A stretch of DNA of 6,124 bases from Armatimonadota bacterium (GTDB taxonomy: Bacteria; Armatimonadota; HRBIN16). The stretch lies in the NCBI GenBank assembly GCA_028275265.1, contig JAPWUZ010000162.1, positions 1-6,124 of the forward strand. Reading direction: 5' to 3'. Below, piece after piece: positions 1 through 6,040 of the stretch (the stretch's first letter is position 1; each line of letters begins with the position of its first letter). The notes below the pieces were generated by a model, which was not told the origin of the DNA, made no database searches, and was given only the letters and a program-made list of their open reading frames with translations. Position numbers and translations under genes: made by a program.

Positions 1-428
1 TCCCCTTCGCCCTCTTCCTCAGGCGCAGGCTCCGTCTGCGGGGATTCCACGGCCTCGCCGGTGGTTTCCTGCGCCACCTCCTCCAGTTCCGGAGCCTCTT
101 CGGGAGCCTCCTCGGTTGGGGGAGCGGTCAGCACCAGGTGCGGTTTATCGTGACGGATGATGAGATGGCGAATCACCTCATCACTGATTCGGAACAGCCT
201 GTCTAACTCCGCGGGAACCTGCGGGTCGGCGCGGAAATACATCAGCACGTAGGTGGCTTCCTGCACCTTGTTGATGGGATACGCCAGACGACGGCGGTCC
301 CACTTGCCGGAGTGTTCGATAACGCCTCCGGCGCTCTCCACTACCTGATTGTAGCGAGCGATAATCTCCGCCAATCGTTCGTCATCCACGCTGGGGTGGA
401 CGAGGTACATGGCTTCGTAAAACGGCAC
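1..428 (-). CDS. rpsF: 30S ribosomal protein bS6, 3' end beyond the window
   Basis: bS6 binds bS18 and the central domain of 16S rRNA in the small-subunit platform. The 142 visible residues start MPFYEAMYLVHPSVDDERLA and include the family hallmarks RRRLAYPINK (about 45-54), YVLMYFRADP (60-69) and the helix ELDRLFRISDEVIRHLIIR (74-92). The S6 core ends near residue 101. From about residue 105 it continues into a tail with 15 Glu in 38 visible residues, many Pro and Ala, and no Lys or Arg; this tail has not ended at base 1. I chose the GTG start at 428 because a strong SD sits 10 nt upstream and the next in-frame ATG, six codons later, would remove the first beta-strand residues. ssb, rpsR and rplI commonly follow rpsF, but that side is outside the window. 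The family call is very secure; the full length of the tail is unknown. Confidence 0.95.
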   Translation of the reverse strand, partial: MPFYEAMYLVHPSVDDERLAEIIARYNQVVESAGGVIEHSGKWDRRRLAYPINKVQEATYVLMYFRADPQVPAELDRLFRISDEVIRHLIIRHDKPHLVLTAPPTEEAPEEAPELEEVAQETTGEAVESPQTEPAPEEEGEG

Positions 429-437
429 TGTCGTGTT

Positions 438-445
438 TCCTCCCT
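438..445 (-). promoter_or_regulatory. Ribosome-binding site of rpsF
   Basis: On the minus strand this reads AGGGAGGA, a near-perfect Shine-Dalgarno sequence. Its GGAGG core lies 10 nt before the GTG at 428. This decides in favour of the GTG start over the downstream ATG. Confidence 0.85.
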
Positions 446-459
446 CTGGACTGATTTGG

Positions 460-480
460 CTCCACCTCGACCGGGCGGAG
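460..480 (-). promoter_or_regulatory. Hairpin in the rpsF leader, possible S6:S18 autoregulatory site
   Basis: On the minus strand CTCCGCC pairs with GGTGGAG across a 7-nt loop, CGGTCGA. The stem has 7 pairs, one of them G-U, and ends 14 nt before the SD. It lies in the predicted 5' untranslated RNA, between the promoter and the start codon. In several bacterial phyla rpsF leaders fold into a structure with an exposed CCG that binds the S6:S18 complex and represses translation. A CCG straddles the stem-loop junction here, which is suggestive only; I did not match the full consensus. Confidence 0.35.
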
Positions 481-508
481 CAGGAAGGGTGCTTTTAAGC
501 CTCACGTT

Positions 509-538
509 ATTATACTATTGTGGGGGTGGAGTTTGCAA
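509..538 (-). promoter_or_regulatory. Sigma-70-type promoter for rpsF
   Basis: The minus strand has TTGCAA (533-538), an 18-bp spacer and a perfect TATAAT (509-514). Transcription would start near base 502, giving a leader of about 74 nt before the GTG of rpsF. The spacer is C-rich. Both hexamers are good and the position fits the gene, so this is the likely main promoter of the rpsF operon. Confidence 0.75.
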
Positions 539-550
539 GGGTAACGGAGT

Positions 551-705
551 GTGTCCGAAAAGACACAGAATGTAGCCGCAGGCTTCAGCCTGCGTTTCTG
601 GGGGGCGAACCTCCGGGTGAGCCGAACCCCCACCCAACCTCCTCGCAGGCGGGGAGGTGTATCGCGGCTTGGCAGGAGCCTCGCCCTGCGAAAGGCTTTC
701 GGCAG
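551..705. repeat. Cluster of GC-rich inverted repeats, likely a dispersed palindromic element
   Basis: Five self-complementary units are packed into 155 bp. They are GTGTC/GACAC with a 6-base loop (551-566), CGCAGGCT/AGCCTGCG (577-594), TGGGGG/CCCCCA (599-604 and 627-632), ACCTCC/GGAGGT (637-642 and 653-658), and a hairpin with an 8-bp stem and one bulged G (686-705). Short open frames cross the region, but none has an SD or a recognisable protein, so I treat it as non-coding. The density of palindromes between two divergent promoters resembles REP/BIME-type or other small dispersed repeats. Only one copy is visible here, so dispersion is inferred. None of the hairpins is followed by a good T-tract, and none closes a visible gene, which argues against terminators. 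Confidence 0.5.
577..594. repeat. Perfect 8-bp inverted repeat
   Basis: CGCAGGCT and AGCCTGCG are exact reverse complements separated by TC. As RNA, 7 pairs could close a UUCA loop. This is the tightest palindrome of the 551-705 cluster and the best probe for finding other copies in the genome. On the plus strand it is followed by only TTT, too weak a tract for a confident terminator, and no plus-strand gene precedes it. Confidence 0.6.
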
Positions 706-756
706 ATTTGCAGAACACGCCGAAGGCGATGTTGTGATGACATTGCCGAAAGCGAT
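696..756. promoter_or_regulatory. Repeated GCCGAAAG-type motif around the kinase promoter, possible operator
   Basis: CTTTCGGC (696-703) is the exact reverse complement of GCCGAAAG (745-752). GCCGAAGGCGAT (719-730) and GCCGAAAGCGAT (745-756) form a direct repeat that matches at 11 of 12 positions with a 26-bp period. One copy ends just before the -35 element and the other fills the spacer up to the -10 element. That placement suits a regulator-binding site, but the motif matches no family I can name, and part of the inverted copy belongs to the hairpin at 686-705. Confidence 0.35.
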
Positions 757-761
757 ATAAT
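732..761 (+). promoter_or_regulatory. Sigma-70-type promoter for the histidine kinase gene
   Basis: TTGTGA (732-737) is followed by an 18-bp spacer and a perfect TATAAT (756-761). Transcription would begin near base 768, giving a leader of about 66 nt to the ATG at 834. The strong -10 in otherwise GC-rich DNA makes a chance match less likely. Confidence 0.7.
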
Positions 762-794
762 AGGGTATGTAGCTTCGCGTTGCTCACCCAGAAT

Positions 795-811
795 GGATGG
801 TGTGCCCATCC
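795..811 (+). promoter_or_regulatory. Small hairpin in the kinase leader
   Basis: GGATGG (795-800) pairs with CCATCC (806-811) around a 5-nt loop, just upstream of a weak AAAGGG ribosome-binding site (817-822). The 3' arm overlaps CCCATC (805-810), which is also complementary to GATGGG (833-838), covering the start codon. Two exclusive folds are therefore possible. Whether either forms in the cell is unknown. Confidence 0.3.
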
Positions 812-833
812 CGAAGAAAGGGCGTGTTCCACG

Positions 834-2393
834 ATGGGTTCTCATGGAGAGGACGAACTGCGCTATCGTGCGCTATTCCAGTGTGCCCAGGATGGTATCT
901 TTCTCTTTGACGCCGATACGGGGCGATTTATCGAGGTCAACGATGCCTTTCTGCGCATGTTCGGTTATTCCCCCCAGCAGATTGCCCAGATGACTATCTT
1001 TGACCTGCCTCAGGACAGCGAAGAGAACATTCGGCGGAACATCCAGAGAGTACTGCAAAACGGTTACTGGCCGCTGGGCGAGCGCCTCTACTACCGGGCG
1101 GATGGTTCTTTGCTACAGGTGGAGGTTTACGCTGCGCTCCTGGACCTGAAGGACCGCCGCTACATCATGGCGGTAGCGCGCGACATCACTGAACGCAAAC
1201 GCAACGAGGAAGAGCGCCAGCGGATGCGTGAGCAGCTCGAACAGGCGCGTAAGATGGAAACCATCGGAACGCTGGCAGCCGGAGTAGCACATGACTTTAA
1301 CAACCTGTTAACCGCAATCGTAGGCAACGCCGAACTGTTAAAAGCCGCCTACGCAGACGACCCTCAGATACAGAAGCGCACCCATCAGATTCTACAGGCG
1401 TGTGAGCGTGGCAAAAACATGGTGAATGCCCTGTTGACCTTCAGCCGTCGTGGCATCGTCGATACGCGCCCTCAGCACCTGAACCAGCTCGTTCTCAGCG
1501 TTCTGGAAATCCTGAATCATGCATTGCCCGCCAATATCCGCGTGGAGACGCATCTGCAGGAAGACCTGCCTGCCATCCACGCCGACGCCACACAGATAGA
1601 ACAGATGATAATGAACCTGTGCGCGAACGCCAGAGACGCCATGCCAGCAGGTGGCACTATCATCCTGCGTACGCGCAAGATGTCTCTGGAGTCCCCCCGT
1701 GTGTTTTCCGGCATCGAACTGCCCGCAGGAGAGTACGTCTGCATCGAGGTGCAGGACACCGGAGAGGGCATCCCTCCGGAACACCTGCCGCACATTTTCG
1801 AGCCTTTCTTTACGACCAAGCCGGTGGGCAAAGGCACTGGGCTGGGACTTGCTACCGTCTACGGAACCGTGCTGTCGCATGGCGGAGGCATTGAGGTGCA
1901 ATCCACGCCGGGAGAGGGAACCAGCTTCCGCATTCTTCTGCCTGCTTTTGAGGGAAACGAGGAGGATTACTCCTCCCCGGAGAAGCAACCTCCGGACCAT
2001 TCCCTTCATGGAACGCGGATACTGTTTGTCGACGACGAGGAGAACATCCGCACCTTGGTAGCAGAGGTTCTCCAGCGCGAGGGATGTCAGGTGGAAACCG
2101 CCGCCAGCGGGGAAGAAGCGTTGCAGATGCTGCGGGAGAAAGGGGGTCTCTATTATCACCTGCTCATCACCGACCTCACCATGCCGGGATTAAGCGGAAT
2201 ACATCTGGCACGACAGGTTTACGGGATAGCACCAGACCTCCCCATCATCCTGTGTAGCGGCTACGGGGCCGGCGTGGTGGAGCAGGTGGAGGACCTTCCG
2301 AACGTGGCCTGCTACATTCAGAAGCCCTACCGGCGCCAGCAGTTGCTGGAAGCGGTGGAGAAGGCTTTAGGGTTCCATCACCGTTCCTGTTGA
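834..2393 (+). CDS. Cytoplasmic PAS hybrid sensor histidine kinase with C-terminal receiver
   Basis: This 519-residue protein should sense a signal through its PAS domain, autophosphorylate on a histidine and pass the phosphate to its own receiver. The domains are PAS (about 8-122: YRALFQCAQDGIFLFDADTG, then DITERK), a coiled linker (122-142), HisKA with GVAHDFNNLLT and His153, HATPase_c with the N box at Asn265, G1 DTGEGI at 308-313, FFTTK at 325-329 and G2 GKGTGLGLA at 332-340, then a receiver (394-512) with acidic residues at 400-402, phosphoacceptor Asp447, Ser475 and Lys497. All expected catalytic residues are present. There is no signal peptide or membrane helix, so it should be cytosolic. 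I chose the ATG at 834: it follows an AAAGGG at 817-822 and begins just before the PAS domain. A TTG at 780 is also in frame but would leave only about 12 nt after the predicted transcription start and has no SD. No partner regulator or HPt protein is in view. The signal is unknown. Confidence 0.93.
   Translation: MGSHGEDELRYRALFQCAQDGIFLFDADTGRFIEVNDAFLRMFGYSPQQIAQMTIFDLPQDSEENIRRNIQRVLQNGYWPLGERLYYRADGSLLQVEVYAALLDLKDRRYIMAVARDITERKRNEEERQRMREQLEQARKMETIGTLAAGVAHDFNNLLTAIVGNAELLKAAYADDPQIQKRTHQILQACERGKNMVNALLTFSRRGIVDTRPQHLNQLVLSVLEILNHALPANIRVETHLQEDLPAIHADATQIEQMIMNLCANARDAMPAGGTIILRTRKMSLESPRVFSGIELPAGEYVCIEVQDTGEGIPPEHLPHIFEPFFTTKPVGKGTGLGLATVYGTVLSHGGGIEVQSTPGEGTSFRILLPAFEGNEEDYSSPEKQPPDHSLHGTRILFVDDEENIRTLVAEVLQREGCQVETAASGEEALQMLREKGGLYYHLLITDLTMPGLSGIHLARQVYGIAPDLPIILCSGYGAGVVEQVEDLPNVACYIQKPYRRQQLLEAVEKALGFHHRSC
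2378..2393. other. 16-bp tail-to-tail overlap of convergent genes
   Basis: The kinase stop TGA (2391-2393, plus) lies inside the 3' end of the minus-strand gene, whose stop (TCA on the plus strand) is at 2378-2380. The overlap encodes the last five codons of each protein plus the stops. No terminator hairpin with a T-tract fits at this junction on either strand, so the two transcripts probably run into each other's coding sequence. Confidence 0.9.
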
Positions 2394-5300
2394 CCTCCGA
2401 CCATTGCCCTCGCGCGAACGGGCTGCTGCGCCCGGAGATACCATGCCTCTGCAAAGGAAGCATCCCTCGCGCCGGGCAGTATCACGTAACGCAGGCGGAC
2501 GCCCTGTGTCCTGCTCGTGTTGAAGCCGATACCGCCCATCGCCGCACTATCCCAGTAGACAATCGCATCCATGGGGGTCAGAGCAAGGCAAGCGTGCGCC
2601 CAGCGAGGCGCATAGACCGCGTACCAGCGAGGTTGCTGGGTGGTACCCATCACGCCCTCTGCCTCGCCTTTGCCGTCCACCCGCGCCTTAACGCCTCCGC
2701 TATCTTCATAGTCCCCTTCCTGTGCATAAAAGGCGCGGCTGTAGGTTGCCTCGCTGGTGCTGGTCTCGATATCTACATCAAAGTACTGCGGGTAGAACGT
2801 GTAACGCTTGGTGTAGGTAACGCCGCCCTGCAGTTCACGCATCACACGAACCACTATGCGCACCGGCCCGTGCGCCAGCAGCTCGACCCGCGCCGGTCTG
2901 GCACCCTGTTCCTCCACCCAGCCCGTTTTCGCAGATGAGAAAACCAATTGCTTGATGAAAGGCTCGCCAAATGGCAGTGGCGGTATCCCCATCGCGCTTG
3001 CTATTATCGGTTTGCGATAGACGTCGGGATTCGCCGCGGCGATGTCGCGTGGCACGCCGTCGCGCAGATTCAGTCGGTAGGTTTCCCCCTGAACGTAAGG
3101 TTGCTCCGCGGACCAGCGGTAGGGCGAAGTGGGTGGCAACACCGCTCCCTTCCGGCGCATGGCATAAAGTGCTACTTGCTGGACACTGCCTGCGGGCATC
3201 TTGCCCGGGATTATCAGGGCAACCTCCATGCGCCCACCGAGGCGGTCGCACTGCGCGGGAATCTCCTGCTTCGGTTTTCCTTCCTCGTCCAGCAGGTAAG
3301 CACGCACCGATTCCGCAGCAAACGGCTCACCTTCCAGCGGTACCACCACGACCTCGTCTTCCCTGTCCAGTGCGCCCGCCTCCACGCGCAGTGTCAGGCG
3401 GACATCCCAGCGGCTCAGGTCGCGCTCTACCTGCACAGGTATGTCGGAGATGTTCTTGCCCTCTGCAATCTCTCTCACGACTCCGCCCAGCTTGGCTTCA
3501 GCAATCAGCCGGCGATTGCCATCCAGACGCGAGGAGTCGAGATGGATGACCAGCGTCTGCTCGGCGCGGGCGTTCAGGGATACCTTACCCTGCCATAGCC
3601 GGTTCGCAGGGGCATCTTCCTCGGCGTATACTGCCAGCCTGGTATCGGGTGCAGGGGCGAATCCCACGTTCCGCACAGTCAGTTTGATCGATATCGGCTT
3701 GCCCTGCACGGGCTGTGGGGTCAGTACCTGCAGATTCAGCATCAAGTCGGGGCGGCGTGTGTGCCTGCCCCACAGGATATCGTACCAACTTTTGCTCTCC
3801 CACTTTGTGCCGACGCCCAGCTCTAATACCCCATCGCTCCGCCACTGCGGCACTGTCGGTAGCCACCGCTTTCCTTCTGGCGGCAGCACGATGTAGACCA
3901 GCATAGTACGCTGGTCCCATCTCTTCGCCACCTGACGCAGGTCGACGCGCACCCTGCCGCTTCTGGAGAAGGCCTCCACACGCACGCGCTCGCTATCCAT
4001 CCGCCGCAGGAACAGCCATTCAGATGGCGTCTCGCGGAAGAAGTAGCCATCTGCCCGCACCGTGGTGACCACTTCACCGTTGACCAGCACCCGACTCTGC
4101 TCGATGCGTGGTCCCTTCACCCAGAAGCCATACTCGGGCAGAACCACGCTTTGGTGGTTCGCCTTGAGGGTGTATGTCTCCTTGCCGAAGTTGACCACGC
4201 ATACAGTGCCGTCCGCGAAGCGGGTGCGTTGCACGGCGCGGTCAGGCGTGAGAAACTCGTGGCTCAGCATCTCCTGCGTGGCGACGGCTTCGTGCAGCTT
4301 GCTGGTCAGGCGGTAGGTACGCACGAAGGTCTGCCTGTCTTTGTTCCACGCGCCCAGCGGGTCGAGCCACATCAGCGGTATCGTGCCGTACAGGATGTTG
4401 AACAGGTCTTTCATAGCAGTGACCTCGGGCGCCGCCTGCAGCAGCCAATCGGACGAATCGCCCCAGTACCAGGTGGACACCACGCAGTCGTGGAACACCA
4501 GCTCCCACAGCGGGATACGGTATTCATGCCCGATGCCCCACTTCTCGTACTCGCTCCAGGGTGGCAGCTGGTTGCCCCAGGGGTCGGTGAAACGCTGTTC
4601 CTTGCTTTGCGGGCGGATGAGGTGCCCGGCGGGCCAGGAGAACTGGTAACTGCTCATCATTCCCTCGATGTAGTCCTGGTAAGGCACTGCCCACCAGATG
4701 CCATGTTCTCCACCCACCGCCAGCCCTAGTGAGCGCACGTATGCCAGCAGTTTCTGCCCACACTCTCGCTTATCGGTGCGCGTCAGCGGGTGGTTGGGGT
4801 CGTAGCACTCATACAGCCCTTCAGCGGTGGTCACATCGATGAAACGGGCGAGGAAGGGATGGTTTTTCAGTGCGGCGGGTATCACTTTCTGTGCGGCGCG
4901 AAGCCACAGGGCAGGACAACGCTTCATATACTGCAGTCCCTCCATGGTGCGCCAGGCGGTCATGTGCTCACCATCGGCTTTGAGTACCGCACTGTCGGGG
5001 AGCAGGTCGTGGTTCGAGTCGATCTTCTCTTCGCTCTCGGCGGGCAGGATGTCCGTGTAGTTGTCGTACTCGCTGGTCAGATAGCCTGCCTGCACCGCCT
5101 TTTGCATCGCTTCGCGCGTGGCACTGCCGTGAAGGAGCAGTTTATCCACGCCAAGCAGCTTGGCTTCCTGCACGAATCGGGCATAGTCTACCCCCCACAC
5201 GCCCCAGACGTCTGCCGCGCCGAACAGCTTGTAGAGGTTCGGATTGCGCTTTGCTTTCTCACGCAGGGTTATCAGCAACCCTTTCTCTCTGGCATAGGCT

Positions 5301-6040
5301 CGGTATGCCTTGGCAGTGGCGACGTAGCTACCCTGCGCGACGAAGTGGTATACGATTCCTCGGGGATAGGCGAACCTGCCCTTTTGTCCCCACCAGCCGA
5401 CCTGAGGTGCAGCCACCTCGCGCTCTCCCGCGCGGTAATGCTTGCACTCCAGTACGCCATCGTCTGGGGTTTCCACAATCAGCGCGCAGCCAAACCCCTT
5501 TTCCATGTCCACCAGCCCCACCATCGGCAGGTCCAGTCGGTCCAGAGCTTGCCAGCGGGCGGGGAAGGGCTTGAGGTCCAGCGGATAGAGATGTCCGTTG
5601 CTGTAGTCGGCGATAGCCAGCGCGCCGTGCGGCGTGTCCAGCATCAGCGGCGCGAGGAACAGCATCCCCGAAAAAGGGGCATCCGGCGGCATGGCTTCCG
5701 CTGTGATATGCAGTTCCGCGCTTTTTGGAGGCACGCGCATGGTTACCTGAAGAGTGCTTCTCTTGCCTTCGTCCAGATGCAGGTCCGTTTCGAAACGCAC
5801 CCCATTCGGTACCGCCTGCACGTTGCGCACGGAGAACCTCGTTTCCTGCGGCTGTTTCCAGAGGTAACCGCATCTTTTATCCAGCACCGAGAAGGATCCC
5901 GCATCAGGCTGTAAGGTCACGCGGATGGAAGCGTTCTCTATATGCCATCCTTCCGCGCTTTGCGTCGTTTTCGTTTGCGCCTCGGTCAGGGCTGCCGCAC
6001 AAATAGTCAGCAAACAGAGTGCCACCCCTTTCCTTACCAT
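2378..6040 (-). CDS. Secreted multi-domain glycoside hydrolase-like protein (GH101/GH129-like barrel, CARDB-like domain)
   Basis: The 1220-residue product starts with a Sec signal peptide (1-21: MVRK, a hydrophobic stretch, likely cleavage after TEA). I infer these domains: an N-terminal mutarotase-like beta-sandwich (about 30-250, with the SFSVLDKRCGYLW motif at 49-61), a TIM barrel (about 268-575), a beta domain (about 590-760, FADGTVCVVNFG), a CARDB-like adhesion domain (about 764-870, VRNVGFAPAPDTRLAVY to GKNISDIPV), and a beta-rich C-terminal region (about 880-1220) I cannot assign. In the barrel, FIDVT puts Asp402 at the end of a predicted fourth strand and VGGEHG puts Glu445 at the end of the fifth. 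This is the pattern of nucleophile and acid/base in the retaining GH101 and GH129 families. Other conserved-looking blocks are YDNYTD (325-330) and IPLWELVFHDCVVSTWYWGD (509-528). The likely role is cleavage of an alpha-linked glycan outside the cytoplasm; the substrate is unknown. An uncharacterised DUF5696-like family is the main alternative. The ATG at 6040 has an excellent SD. The gene is intact and stands alone in the window. Confidence 0.85.
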   Translation of the reverse strand: MVRKGVALCLLTICAAALTEAQTKTTQSAEGWHIENASIRVTLQPDAGSFSVLDKRCGYLWKQPQETRFSVRNVQAVPNGVRFETDLHLDEGKRSTLQVTMRVPPKSAELHITAEAMPPDAPFSGMLFLAPLMLDTPHGALAIADYSNGHLYPLDLKPFPARWQALDRLDLPMVGLVDMEKGFGCALIVETPDDGVLECKHYRAGEREVAAPQVGWWGQKGRFAYPRGIVYHFVAQGSYVATAKAYRAYAREKGLLITLREKAKRNPNLYKLFGAADVWGVWGVDYARFVQEAKLLGVDKLLLHGSATREAMQKAVQAGYLTSEYDNYTDILPAESEEKIDSNHDLLPDSAVLKADGEHMTAWRTMEGLQYMKRCPALWLRAAQKVIPAALKNHPFLARFIDVTTAEGLYECYDPNHPLTRTDKRECGQKLLAYVRSLGLAVGGEHGIWWAVPYQDYIEGMMSSYQFSWPAGHLIRPQSKEQRFTDPWGNQLPPWSEYEKWGIGHEYRIPLWELVFHDCVVSTWYWGDSSDWLLQAAPEVTAMKDLFNILYGTIPLMWLDPLGAWNKDRQTFVRTYRLTSKLHEAVATQEMLSHEFLTPDRAVQRTRFADGTVCVVNFGKETYTLKANHQSVVLPEYGFWVKGPRIEQSRVLVNGEVVTTVRADGYFFRETPSEWLFLRRMDSERVRVEAFSRSGRVRVDLRQVAKRWDQRTMLVYIVLPPEGKRWLPTVPQWRSDGVLELGVGTKWESKSWYDILWGRHTRRPDLMLNLQVLTPQPVQGKPISIKLTVRNVGFAPAPDTRLAVYAEEDAPANRLWQGKVSLNARAEQTLVIHLDSSRLDGNRRLIAEAKLGGVVREIAEGKNISDIPVQVERDLSRWDVRLTLRVEAGALDREDEVVVVPLEGEPFAAESVRAYLLDEEGKPKQEIPAQCDRLGGRMEVALIIPGKMPAGSVQQVALYAMRRKGAVLPPTSPYRWSAEQPYVQGETYRLNLRDGVPRDIAAANPDVYRKPIIASAMGIPPLPFGEPFIKQLVFSSAKTGWVEEQGARPARVELLAHGPVRIVVRVMRELQGGVTYTKRYTFYPQYFDVDIETSTSEATYSRAFYAQEGDYEDSGGVKARVDGKGEAEGVMGTTQQPRWYAVYAPRWAHACLALTPMDAIVYWDSAAMGGIGFNTSRTQGVRLRYVILPGARDASFAEAWYLRAQQPVRARAMVGGQQER

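Noticed and set aside
577..597. Inverted repeat followed by TTT as a rho-independent terminator
   Set aside because: The T-tract is only three bases and no plus-strand gene ends upstream. A repeat-element reading explains the neighbouring palindromes better.
780..833. TTG at 780 as the start of the kinase
   Set aside because: It would add 18 residues with no domain match, has no SD and lies about 12 nt after the predicted transcription start. The ATG at 834 fits the PAS boundary better.
520..993. Plus-strand open frames across the intergenic region (520-993 and 551-760)
   Set aside because: They cross the palindromic cluster and the kinase promoter, and the longer runs into the kinase gene in another frame. 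The products are Arg/Pro-rich with no domain, and I see no ribosome-binding site.
1392..2159. 255-codon open frame on the minus strand inside the kinase gene
   Set aside because: The opposite strand encodes intact HisKA, HATPase_c and receiver motifs. The antisense product resembles nothing and has no expression signals.
2336..2349. CCAGCA/TGCTGG inverted repeat near the kinase 3' end as a terminator for the minus-strand gene
   Set aside because: The loop is 2 nt, no T-run follows on the minus strand, and the bases encode the end of the receiver domain.
2419..2434. CGGGC/GCCCG hairpin just after the kinase stop as a terminator
   Set aside because: The stem has only 5 pairs, is not followed by a T-tract, and lies inside the coding sequence of the convergent gene.
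4790..5914. 374-codon open frame on the plus strand opposite the hydrolase gene
   Set aside because: It is antisense to a well-supported gene, its translation shows no domain or motif, and it has no SD. High GC content leaves such frames open by chance.
6002..6016. Lipoprotein signal at Cys14 of the secreted protein
   Set aside because: The residues before Cys14 are LTI, which lack the small residue needed at -1 of a lipobox. A standard signal peptidase I site after residue 21 fits better.
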